DNA from: CF-72 sp051006215
Lineage (GTDB): Bacteria > Chloroflexota > UBA6077 > CF-72
Assembly (NCBI GenBank): GCA_051006215.1
Contig: JBPCIO010000221.1
Location: 1-23,253, forward strand
Reading direction: 5' to 3'
DNA: 23,253 nt
A program made the translations under genes and the position numbers. Positions 7,166-14,319 of this stretch are shown one piece after another (positions within the stretch are counted from its first letter, which is position 1; each line of letters starts with the position of its first letter). The notes beneath the pieces are model-generated. The model searched no databases, was not told the DNA's origin, and saw only the letters and a program-made list of their open reading frames with translations.

Positions 7166-8005
7166 ATGGGGTCGATTGGCGTCGTTACCGACAGCACGGC
7201 CGACCTGCCGCCCGCGTTGCAGGAGCGCTATCGCCTGGGGGTGGTACCGCTGATCGTCAGCTGGGACGGTCAGACATTCCGAGACGGGCTCGATTTGAGC
7301 ACCGCCGACTTCTATCACCGCCTGCGTACCAGTAAGTCGCTCCCCAAAACGGGTGCGCCCAGCCTGGCAGCCTTTGAGACCGCCTTTCGCCAACAGCTCG
7401 AGCGCCACGATGTCGTCATCAGCGTCAACCTGGCTTCTCGACTGAGCGGCACGTACGCCGTCGCGCGTCGGGCAGCCGAATCGGTTGACGCAGACCGGAT
7501 TTCGGTGATCGACTCAGGCTCGGTCTCGATCTGCCTGGGGTGGTTAGCGGAGATGGCCGCCAGCCTGGCACAACAAGGAGTGGAACGCCAGGCTATCGTC
7601 GGAAAACTGGAGGAGGCGCGCGGCCGCGTGCGGGTGTTTTTTCTCCTGGACACGCTCGAGTTCTTGCAGCGCGGCGGTCGCATCGGCCGTGCGGCCGCGA
7701 TCGCCGGAACGCTGCTAAGTGTCAAGCCAATTCTGAGCATTCGGGACGGTGAGGTGGCGCCGGTCGAGCGGGTACGCACGATGAACGGCGCCCTACGCCG
7801 ACTGGTCGAGCTGGTGGTGGCGCTCGGACCGATCGAGAGGCTGGGCGTGGTTGATGGAGACGCGGCGGCCAACACGGCTGAGGTCGAGCGTCAGTTTCAA
7901 GCGCGGTTGCCGGACCTGACCATAGAGCGGGGTGCGCTTGGGCCAGTGCTCGGGGTCCATGGCGGCCCGGGCGTGGTCGGCATAGGCGTTCTGCTTGCCC
8001 GCTGA
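7166..8005 (+). CDS. DegV family fatty acid-binding protein (FakB-like)
   Basis: DegV/FakB proteins hold a fatty acid in a buried tunnel and present its carboxylate to FakA. The 279-residue product carries the family landmarks: VVTDSTADLPPAL at the N-terminus, KTGAPSLAAF (usually TSQPS), SVNLASRLSGTY with the carboxylate-binding Ser, VIDSGSVSICLGWL, then LDTLEFLQRGGRIGRAAAI, SVKPILSIRDGEV, and the C-terminal VLGVHGGPGVVGIG with the conserved His. The first substrate loop, TGAPS, departs slightly from the consensus. Placement right after fakA suggests it is the cognate FakB. Its 3' end overlaps the recG start by 11 bases. Chain-length preference cannot be read from the sequence. Confidence 0.92.
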   Translation: MGSIGVVTDSTADLPPALQERYRLGVVPLIVSWDGQTFRDGLDLSTADFYHRLRTSKSLPKTGAPSLAAFETAFRQQLERHDVVISVNLASRLSGTYAVARRAAESVDADRISVIDSGSVSICLGWLAEMAASLAQQGVERQAIVGKLEEARGRVRVFFLLDTLEFLQRGGRIGRAAAIAGTLLSVKPILSIRDGEVAPVERVRTMNGALRRLVELVVALGPIERLGVVDGDAAANTAEVERQFQARLPDLTIERGALGPVLGVHGGPGVVGIGVLLAR

Positions 8006-10547
8006 GCTGCTCGAAACAGCCGCGCGGATCTTTCGAGCCGAGGCCCAAGACGGCTACCGCGATCGCGTCGTCATCGGCGGTCTGGCCGGGTTCGTCGAAA
8101 CTCTCCGCCATGCCCTGGGTGGTGAACAGGTCACCCAGGCTGCTGGGCTCCTACGCGACTACGCGGTGCTGCCAGCGGCTGCACGAGCCGAACGCCTGGA
8201 CCAAGCACGACATCTGCTCACGAGTGACGCGCTGGATCTCCCCACGTGCCGCGGGGCGGCGTCCGGTCAGGGGAAACAGGAACACGGCCTCGAGCAGCAG
8301 CAGCCCGCCGCCGTGCGCGGCGCAGCCCACCCAGAAGCGGCCGACGGGACTCGGCGGATCACCGTCACCCAGGCCCCGCCGCTCAGCGCCTCAGGCTCGA
8401 CGGCCGCGAGTCCCGTTCGCGTTGCGACCGCCGCCCTGGCACCGCCGACGGGAGTGACGCTGAGCACACCGATCCAGGGCCTGAAGGGAGTCGGCCCGGT
8501 CAGAGGCCGGCTGTATACGCGTCTGGGCATCCTGACCGTGCAGGCGCTGCTGTTCCATTTCCCTGTCCGGCATCAGGCTTTTCCACCGCCCACGCCAATC
8601 GCCGAGCTCTTCTTTCAGGCTGAAGGCTCTGTCCTGGGTACGCTGGAGCGCGTCGAGGTCGAAAACCTGCCGCGCGGCCTGAAGCGGCTCAGGGCCACCA
8701 TCAACGACCACTCGGGAACCGTCTTCGCCGTCTGGCTCCGCCACGGTGTTGCCCGTCTCGGCGTTCAGCCCGGCGACCCAATCGGCCTCAGTGGCAAGCT
8801 TGTTCAGCAGGGTCGTCACCTCACGTTCGACAACCCAGACTTCGAGCGGGGTGATGGACCTCCGCTTCACACCCGCGGCCTCGTGCCTGTCTATCCACTC
8901 ACCGCGGGTCTGACCGATCGCGAGCTGCGCAACCGTATTCACTGGGCCGTCACCCACTTCGCTGCCAGCGTGCACGATCCCCTACCTGCGCCTGTTCGCG
9001 CAGCGCACACTCTGGTGCCGATCGATCGCGCGCTGCGCCAGATCCACTTCCCGCGCAGTCTGGCCGAGTATGCCGAAGCGCGACGGCGTTTTGCATTCCA
9101 GGAGCTGCTGAGTATTCAGCTGCTGGTGCTCAGGCGACGCATGTCCTGGCAGCACGACCCGGCCCCAGCATTGCCCCGCCAGCAAGCGGCACTCGCGGCG
9201 CTCTTGGCGAGCATGCCGTTTTCCCTTACCCAGGCGCAGCAGCGCGTCACCCACGAAATCCTCCAGGACCTGGAACTGACGCGACCCATGACCCGCCTGC
9301 TACAGGGGGAGGTCGGTTCGGGCAAGACGGCGGTCGCCGCGCTGGCGTTGCTCAACAGTGTTGCCAACGGGTACCAGGGCGCGCTGATGGCGCCTACCGC
9401 AATCCTGGCGGAGCAGCACTTCGCCAGCCTCAGCCGGCTATTCGAGGCCGCCGGGCCTGTGTTGGAAGGTATGCTCAGGCGCCGACCTCGCGTGACCCTC
9501 CTGACAAGCAGTGTGACCGGCAAACGCCGCAGCGCCGCGTACGCTGCTGCGACCAGCGGCGCCGCCGATGTACTCGTCGGCACCCAGGCGTTGATCCAGG
9601 ACAAGCTCGAGTTTGCCCGGCTGGGGCTGCTGATCGTCGACGAGCAGCATCGCTTTGGTGTGCGACAGCGGGTCACCCTGCGACGCCGTGCAGCCCAGGA
9701 CAACGCTGTCCTGGTGCCGCATCTGCTGGTGATGACCGCCACCCCGATCCCACGCACCCTGGCGCTGAGCCTGTACGGCGACCTGGATCTGTCCGCGATC
9801 GACGAGATGCCGCCCGGGCGGCAGTTCCCCAGAACCGTGCTGCTCGGGTCGGATGAACGCCACATCGCCTATGCGCGCGTGCTCCGCGCCGCAGCCCAGG
9901 GCGAGCAGGCGTTCATCATCTGTCCGCTGGTCGAGGAGTCGGAAGTGCTGGAAGCCAGGGCAGCCACCGAGGAGTACGAACAATTGCGATCAGGCGAGCT
10001 CGCGACGCTGCGTCTGGGCCTGCTTCACGGCCGTATGCGGCCCGCCGACAAGGACGCGGTCATGCGCGCGTTTCGCGACCGCGAGCTCGACGTCCTGGTG
10101 TCGACGGCCGTGGTTGAGGTTGGTGTCGACGTGCCGAACGCCACCGTTATGCTGATCGAAGGCGCGGAGCGGTTTGGTTTGGCCCAGCTACATCAGTTTC
10201 GGGGAAGGGTCGGGCGGGGCGGCCAACCCTCGGTTTGCATTCTGCTGACCGACTTGCCGGATCCCCAGTCGAACGAGCGCCTGCGGGTCGTAGCCGAGAC
10301 CACCAACGGTCTCGTCCTTGCCGAGCACGACCTGCGCCTACGTGGGCCCGGCGACTACTTCGGGGTACGCCAAAGTGGCCTCCCCGAGCTCAAGGTGGCG
10401 CGTCTCGACGACGCCCCGCTGGTGGAAGCTGCGCGCGCCGCGGCCGCGGCAGTGCTGAGCCAAGATCCGGGTCTGGTCGAGCCTCAACATGCCGAACTGC
10501 GCTCGCATCTGGACGCGTTCGTCGCCCTGGCCGGCGATCCGAGCTGA
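7995..10547 (+). CDS. recG: ATP-dependent DNA helicase RecG
   Basis: RecG reverses stalled replication forks and migrates branched DNA. The product is 850 residues, longer than the E. coli enzyme (about 690), because of an N-terminal region of about 150 residues. Residues 1-75 look like a conserved helical domain (AARIFRAEAQDGYRDRVVIGGL), followed by a low-complexity linker at about 82-155. The wedge/OB domain starts with IQGLKGVGPVRGRLY. Helicase motifs: RLLQGEVGSGKTAVA (Walker A near 441), DEQHRFGVRQR (near 548), MTATPIPRTLAL, STAVVEVGVDVPNATVM and LHQFRGRVGRG, then RGPGDYFGVRQSG. The start is TTG at 7995 inside degV. I chose it because the helical domain is coding-like and there is no later good start before it. 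Confidence 0.95.
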   Translation: MPAELLETAARIFRAEAQDGYRDRVVIGGLAGFVETLRHALGGEQVTQAAGLLRDYAVLPAAARAERLDQARHLLTSDALDLPTCRGAASGQGKQEHGLEQQQPAAVRGAAHPEAADGTRRITVTQAPPLSASGSTAASPVRVATAALAPPTGVTLSTPIQGLKGVGPVRGRLYTRLGILTVQALLFHFPVRHQAFPPPTPIAELFFQAEGSVLGTLERVEVENLPRGLKRLRATINDHSGTVFAVWLRHGVARLGVQPGDPIGLSGKLVQQGRHLTFDNPDFERGDGPPLHTRGLVPVYPLTAGLTDRELRNRIHWAVTHFAASVHDPLPAPVRAAHTLVPIDRALRQIHFPRSLAEYAEARRRFAFQELLSIQLLVLRRRMSWQHDPAPALPRQQAALAALLASMPFSLTQAQQRVTHEILQDLELTRPMTRLLQGEVGSGKTAVAALALLNSVANGYQGALMAPTAILAEQHFASLSRLFEAAGPVLEGMLRRRPRVTLLTSSVTGKRRSAAYAAATSGAADVLVGTQALIQDKLEFARLGLLIVDEQHRFGVRQRVTLRRRAAQDNAVLVPHLLVMTATPIPRTLALSLYGDLDLSAIDEMPPGRQFPRTVLLGSDERHIAYARVLRAAAQGEQAFIICPLVEESEVLEARAATEEYEQLRSGELATLRLGLLHGRMRPADKDAVMRAFRDRELDVLVSTAVVEVGVDVPNATVMLIEGAERFGLAQLHQFRGRVGRGGQPSVCILLTDLPDPQSNERLRVVAETTNGLVLAEHDLRLRGPGDYFGVRQSGLPELKVARLDDAPLVEAARAAAAAVLSQDPGLVEPQHAELRSHLDAFVALAGDPS

Positions 10548-10550
10548 TCA

Positions 10551-11153
10551 TTGCGCGTTATTTCGGGCTCGGCGCGTGGACGCACACTGCACGCTGCGCC
10601 AGGCACTCGCCCGACCGCGGACCTGATCAAGGGGGTCATCTTTTCGATGCTCGAGGCGCTAGCGTATAAGCGCGGCTTCGAGCCAGACGAAGACGGCAAC
10701 CTCGCCGCGGCACTGGCGTGGCCGCGGGTCCTCGACCTGTTCGCTGGCTCGGGCGGGCTGGGGATCGAGGCGCTCAGCCGCGGCGCTCGGTTTGCGGAGT
10801 TCATCGAGCAGGACCGCGGCGCGGCCCGGATCATCCAGTCCAATCTTTTGAGCACTGGCCTTGCCATGCGCGCGCGCGTGCACCTCGCACCCGTTGGAGC
10901 CGCATTACGCAGTGTGCAGGTACCGGTCGATCTGGTCTTCGCCGATCCGCCCTACGAGGATTCGGCTGCGGTTGTGGCCACCCTGAACGCGCTCGCGAGC
11001 CCTGGGCTGCTGCTTGCCACGAGTGTGGTGTTCGTCGAGCAATCCTCGCGCTCCGAGCCGCCACCCACCGCCGTCGGCGAGCTGCAGCTGTCAAACACTC
11101 GCCGACATGGCCGCACACGGGTAAGTCTGTACGCGTCGACCGAGACTCCGTGA
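10551..11153 (+). CDS. rsmD: 16S rRNA (guanine966-N2)-methyltransferase RsmD
   Basis: RsmD methylates N2 of G966 in 16S rRNA during 30S assembly. The product is 200 residues, as expected. Visible are the N-terminal RVISGSARGRTL and RPTADLIKGVIFSMLEA, the SAM-binding loop VLDLFAGSGGLGIEALSRGA, and the catalytic FADPPYED. The start is TTG at 10551, three bases after the recG stop, so the two are closely coupled. There is a family-atypical stretch of about 15 residues (YKRGFEPDEDGNLAAALAW) before the SAM motif, probably a loop insertion. Confidence 0.94.
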   Translation: MRVISGSARGRTLHAAPGTRPTADLIKGVIFSMLEALAYKRGFEPDEDGNLAAALAWPRVLDLFAGSGGLGIEALSRGARFAEFIEQDRGAARIIQSNLLSTGLAMRARVHLAPVGAALRSVQVPVDLVFADPPYEDSAAVVATLNALASPGLLLATSVVFVEQSSRSEPPPTAVGELQLSNTRRHGRTRVSLYASTETP

Positions 11154-11172
11154 TCGACACCGGCAGTGCGCT

Positions 11173-11658
11173 ATGGTCAATGGCGTGGACATCCTGTATC
11201 TCCTGGACCAGCTGGAGGAAGTGCTCGGAGCGGGCTCGCGCCTGCCCATGACGTCGCGCACGCTCGGCGACGAGCGAGAGGTTCTGGACATCCTCGATCA
11301 GATCCGTGTGTCCATCCCGGATGAGCTCACCGCCGCCCGCCGACTGACCCAGGACCGCGACCAGATCATGGCCGACGCGCAGAGCGAGGTGGAGCGCATT
11401 ATTCGCGACGCCGAGGCACAGGCTACCAATCGTGTAGCCGAACACAGCGTCGTCCGTTCGGCTGAGCTGCGCGCCGCCGACATTCAAGACCGCGCCGCGG
11501 ACCAGGCGGCCGAGGTTCGGCGGGAGGCGGACGCGTACGCCCAGCGTGTATTGCAAAAGCTGCGCGAGCAAATAGCCCAGGTGGCCCAAACCGTCGATCG
11601 TGGCCTGGCTGAACTCGAAACCCGGCGCGTGCGGGACGAACCACCGAACCCAGACTGA
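11173..11658 (+). CDS. SepIVA/DivIVA-like coiled-coil protein
   Basis: The 161-residue product is mostly predicted coiled coil. Its N-terminus, DILYLLDQLEEVLGAG then LPMT, VLDILDQIRVSIPDEL and ARRLTQDRDQIMADA, closely follows the layout of mycobacterial SepIVA (LDEL, PMT, VLELIDDIKDAIPGEL, RDSMLQDA). The C-terminus, DQAAEVRREADAYAQRVLQKL, resembles the SepIVA end, but the central coiled coil is much shorter. In mycobacteria SepIVA is a septum and elongation factor encoded next to a DUF177 gene, as here. No membrane helix is seen. The function in this organism is inferred. The gene starts 19 bases after rsmD. Confidence 0.7.
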   Translation: MVNGVDILYLLDQLEEVLGAGSRLPMTSRTLGDEREVLDILDQIRVSIPDELTAARRLTQDRDQIMADAQSEVERIIRDAEAQATNRVAEHSVVRSAELRAADIQDRAADQAAEVRREADAYAQRVLQKLREQIAQVAQTVDRGLAELETRRVRDEPPNPD

Positions 11659-11739
11659 GGCCCACCCGCGCTCGGCTCACCCACACAACTCGCCCATTAC
11701 CGCGAGTCGCGTCTTAAGAACGACGGAGCATGTGGGCGG

Positions 11740-11754
11740 GCGCAAGAATTGCGC
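11740..11754. promoter_or_regulatory. Perfect palindrome GCGCAA-N3-TTGCGC
   Basis: A perfect 6-bp inverted repeat with a GAA spacer, followed by TTTT at 11755-11758. It can be read as a weak terminator for the upstream genes or as an operator, since it abuts the -35 element at 11757. The symmetry and position fit a dimeric repressor site, but the binding protein is unknown. Confidence 0.45.
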
Positions 11755-11756
11755 TT

Positions 11757-11785
11757 TTGCGTGAGTTGTTCGTGGGCCATATACT
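11757..11785 (+). promoter_or_regulatory. Sigma70-type promoter upstream of DUF177-rpmF-fab operon
   Basis: TTGCGT (11757-11762) and TATACT (11780-11785) are separated by exactly 17 bases. The -10 matches five of six consensus positions. Transcription would begin near 11792. It is the clearest promoter in the window and sits in the only sizeable gap between the recG-side genes and the fatty-acid genes. Confidence 0.6.
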
Positions 11786-11796
11786 CAGTTCACACA

Positions 11797-11825
11797 GCTG
11801 CTCGCCCGACGGGCAGCCTTTTTTT
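11797..11825 (+). terminator. Intrinsic terminator or attenuator hairpin with U7
   Basis: GCTGCTCG (11797-11804) pairs with CGGGCAGC (11810-11817) around a CCCGA loop, with one G-U pair, and is followed by C and seven T residues (11819-11825). It begins only about five bases after the predicted transcription start and ends 11 bases before the DUF177 start codon. It may end transcripts from upstream, or act as an attenuator in the leader. Confidence 0.65.
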
Positions 11826-11836
11826 GTGTATTGGCG

Positions 11837-12403
11837 ATGGTGTCCATCAACGTTTCCCAATTGTTGCTCGCGGGACTCGGAACCGCGCGGGAGTTCGACT
11901 TTTGCGAACCCTTGTTCGACCCCGACGGTGAGCTGCACCTTCGCGGGCCGATCAGCGGCCGCGCCCGGCTGACGCGTACGCCAGACGGCATCCTGGTCCA
12001 CAGCGAGCACGCCGGCGTTGTGGTCCTGGAGTGCGCACGCTGCCTTGAAGAGACGCTCACACCGGTCGACGGCGTCTTCGACGAGGAGTTTCTGCCCGCC
12101 CTCGACATTCGGACCGGCCTGCCCATCCACGTCTCTGGTCAGGACGAGCAGCCCCTGATCGACGAGCACCACGAGCTCGACCTGGACGAGACGCTCCGCC
12201 AGAGTATCCTGACCAGCCTGCCGCTGCGACCCCTGTGCAGTGCGGCCTGTCCCGGCCTGTGCACGCTCTGCGGGCAGCGCCTCGACGGGCCGCACCAGCC
12301 TCACCCGGAAGCCACGCAACTCGAAGACGACGACGCATCCGTCACCGCCACGAGCCCCTTCGCTCGGCTAGCGGTACTGCTGCGGGCGGATCAAGAAAGG
12401 TAG
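11837..12403 (+). CDS. DUF177 protein (YceD/YlbN family)
   Basis: DUF177 proteins are encoded beside rpmF in many bacteria and are linked to large-subunit rRNA or ribosomal RNA precursor accumulation; the precise activity is not settled. The product is 188 residues from ATG 11837. It has the family CARCL motif (VVLECARCLEE near residue 55-65), an acidic central part with LDLDETLRQSILTSLPLRPLC, and a Cys-rich segment CSAACPGLCTLCG that may bind metal. A TTG two codons upstream (11831) is an alternative start. No Shine-Dalgarno is visible because a hairpin and U tract occupy that position. rpmF follows after ten bases. Confidence 0.88.
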   Translation: MVSINVSQLLLAGLGTAREFDFCEPLFDPDGELHLRGPISGRARLTRTPDGILVHSEHAGVVVLECARCLEETLTPVDGVFDEEFLPALDIRTGLPIHVSGQDEQPLIDEHHELDLDETLRQSILTSLPLRPLCSAACPGLCTLCGQRLDGPHQPHPEATQLEDDDASVTATSPFARLAVLLRADQER

Positions 12404-12413
12404 CCCATCACCC

Positions 12414-12617
12414 ATGGTCGCACTTCCTAAGAAGAAGATCAGCTCGGCCCGGCGGGGTCAGCGCCGCAGCCAGGATCACATCGTTCTGCCGCCGTTGATG
12501 ACCTGCCCGCAGTGCAAACAGCGCAAGGTGACGCATCAGGTGTGCGTGAACTGCGGCACGTACAACGGCATCGACGTACTGCACCTGGACGCGAAGGCGA
12601 AGCAGAAACCGGAGTAG
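12414..12617 (+). CDS. rpmF: 50S ribosomal protein L32 (bL32)
   Basis: bL32 is a small zinc-ribbon protein of the large subunit. The 67-residue product starts MVALPKKKISSARRGQRR, the typical basic extension, and has CPQC (C31, C34) and CVNC (C44, C47) with GTYNG after them. AAAGG lies about 12 bases before the ATG. The gene ends in two tandem stops, TAG TAG (12615-12620), and fabD begins seven bases later in the same frame. DUF177-rpmF pairing is a widespread arrangement. Confidence 0.96.
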   Translation: MVALPKKKISSARRGQRRSQDHIVLPPLMTCPQCKQRKVTHQVCVNCGTYNGIDVLHLDAKAKQKPE

Positions 12618-12626
12618 TAGCTCCCC

Positions 12627-13571
12627 CTGTTAGCTTTCCTTTTTCCCGGCCAGGCCTCCCAGGCTGTGGGCATGGGCACCGATCTCAAGCAGCGCTCAGC
12701 GGACGCCCGTCGACTGTTCGGCCTGGCCGATGAGATTACGGGCCTGCCGATCTCGCGGTTGTGCGCCGAGGGGCCTCTGGAGCGGCTGACCGACACCGAC
12801 GTGGCCCAGCCGGCTGTGGTAACCACAAGCCTGGCCGCCCTGGCTGTGTTGCGTGAAGAGTGTGGAGTGAATCCAGGTGCCGTGGCCGGGCACAGCGTCG
12901 GTGAATTGGCGGCGTATGTTGCCGCGGGGGTTCTGGACGCAGAATCGGCGCTGCGGCTGGTGCAGGTGCGGGCCCAAGCTATGGCTGCCGCCTGCGCCAC
13001 CGTGGACGGCAGCATGGCCGCGGTGATCGGCCTGGATGAGGCCGCCCTGCGCGCCGCCTGCACTGGAGCGTCCCAGGCCGGTAGCTCGGTCGAAGTAGCA
13101 AACCTGAATGCGCCAGGCCAGCTCGTCGTCTCGGGCGATCGCGGCGCTCTGGACCGCATGGCCGAGAGCGCGCGCGCCGGCGGGGCCAGGCGAGTGCTGC
13201 CGCTGAAGGTCGGTGGACCGTTTCACTCAGCCTATATGCGGCCGGCAGCCGACGTCCTCCGGCACGCGCTAAGGACGACGCCGATATGCCGGGCAGCCAT
13301 ACCGGTGGTGCTCAACGCCACCGCGCAGGCGACCCAGGCGACACACGAGCTGCGGCACGAGCTCTCGGTGCAGCTCTACTCAGCGGTCCGCTGGATCGAA
13401 ACGCTCCAGCGCCTGGCCGAGTTGGGGTGTGACCGGTTTCTGGAAGTTGGACCGGGCAACGTGCTGGCTGGGATGGTGCGCCGCACGCTGCCAGAAGCCC
13501 GCGTCGCGAGTTTCGGCGCCGTCTCCGATCTGCCTCAGGTGTGTACGTTGCTTGCGGACAGCTGCGCTTGA
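12627..13571 (+). CDS. fabD: Malonyl-CoA:ACP transacylase FabD (probable CTG start)
   Basis: FabD loads malonate from CoA onto acyl carrier protein. The conserved N-terminus LAFLFPGQASQAVGMG lies upstream of the first GTG (12666) or ATG (12672). Reading back, the frame closes at the second rpmF stop (12618-12620), and the only plausible initiator is CTG at 12627. That start gives 314 residues (E. coli 309). Key residues then fall where expected: Q9 in FPGQ (oxyanion hole), nucleophile S90 in GHSVGE, and H200 in GGPFHSAYM, against S92 and H201 in E. coli. The usual GQGSQ is GQASQ here. GGAG at 12611-12614 is a possible but distant ribosome-binding site. plsX and fabH, often just upstream, are absent. 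Confidence 0.93.
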   Translation: MLAFLFPGQASQAVGMGTDLKQRSADARRLFGLADEITGLPISRLCAEGPLERLTDTDVAQPAVVTTSLAALAVLREECGVNPGAVAGHSVGELAAYVAAGVLDAESALRLVQVRAQAMAAACATVDGSMAAVIGLDEAALRAACTGASQAGSSVEVANLNAPGQLVVSGDRGALDRMAESARAGGARRVLPLKVGGPFHSAYMRPAADVLRHALRTTPICRAAIPVVLNATAQATQATHELRHELSVQLYSAVRWIETLQRLAELGCDRFLEVGPGNVLAGMVRRTLPEARVASFGAVSDLPQVCTLLADSCA

Positions 13572-14314
13572 GCTTCCAGGACAAAGTGGCCCTGGTCACC
13601 GGCGCCTCGCGGGGGATTGGCCGAGCCATTGCCCTGCGGCTCGCAGCGGACGGCGCCAACATCGTGGTGAACTACAACACGAACGCTGAGGCGGCCCAGG
13701 CGGTCGCCGACCAAGCGAAGTCGACGGGGGCTGAAGCCCTTCTGGTGCAGGCCGACGTGGCTAGGCCAGGCGACGTCGATCGGCTCGTCCGCGCCACTCT
13801 GGCGCGCTTCCAGCACATCGACGTTCTGATCAACAACGCCGGCATCACCCGCGACATGCTCATCATGCGGATGTCCGAGGACGACTGGGACGCGGTGCTG
13901 GACACCAATCTCAAGAGCGCCTTTTTAGTAACCAAGGCGGTGCTGCGCCCAATGCTCAAGCAGCGCTCCGGGCGCATCGTGAACATTACGTCTATTTCGG
14001 GCGTGACGGGCAACGCCGGTCAGGCCAACTATTCAGCCTCCAAGGCAGGCTTGATCGGCCTTACCCGTTCAACCGCGCGCGAGGTGGCCTCCAGACGCAT
14101 CACCTGCAATGCTGTGGCCGCGGGCGTGATCGACACCGACATCTGGCAAGGCGTTCCTGAAACCGCCATCAACGCGATGCTGCAAATGATCCCGGCCGGA
14201 CGCAAAGGCAGCCCCGAAGACGTCGCCGAAGCAGTGGCCTTCTTGGCTGGCGACGCAGCCAGCTACATCACCGGCCAGGTGCTGAACGTGGACGGCGGCA
14301 TGGTGATGGCCTGA
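13568..14314 (+). CDS. fabG: 3-oxoacyl-[ACP] reductase FabG
   Basis: FabG reduces 3-oxoacyl-ACP with NADPH in the fatty-acid elongation cycle. The TTG at 13568 overlaps the fabD stop by four bases (TTGA) and gives MSFQDKVALVTGASRGIG, 248 residues. The frame extends to 13541 within fabD, but those residues are not conserved. Landmarks: TGASRGIG at 11-18, NNAG at 89-92, N114, S142, Y155 and K159, the complete SDR tetrad. NITSISGVTGNAGQANYSAS and the end LNVDGGMVM are classic for FabG. A small oddity is NAVAAG, where most FabGs have NAVAPG. Confidence 0.95.
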   Translation: MSFQDKVALVTGASRGIGRAIALRLAADGANIVVNYNTNAEAAQAVADQAKSTGAEALLVQADVARPGDVDRLVRATLARFQHIDVLINNAGITRDMLIMRMSEDDWDAVLDTNLKSAFLVTKAVLRPMLKQRSGRIVNITSISGVTGNAGQANYSASKAGLIGLTRSTAREVASRRITCNAVAAGVIDTDIWQGVPETAINAMLQMIPAGRKGSPEDVAEAVAFLAGDAASYITGQVLNVDGGMVMA

Positions 14315-14319
14315 GTAGC

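Noticed and set aside
11688..11707. ACTCGC/GCGAGT stem after the SepIVA-like gene as a terminator
   Set aside because: Only six pairs with an eight-base loop and no T run after it.
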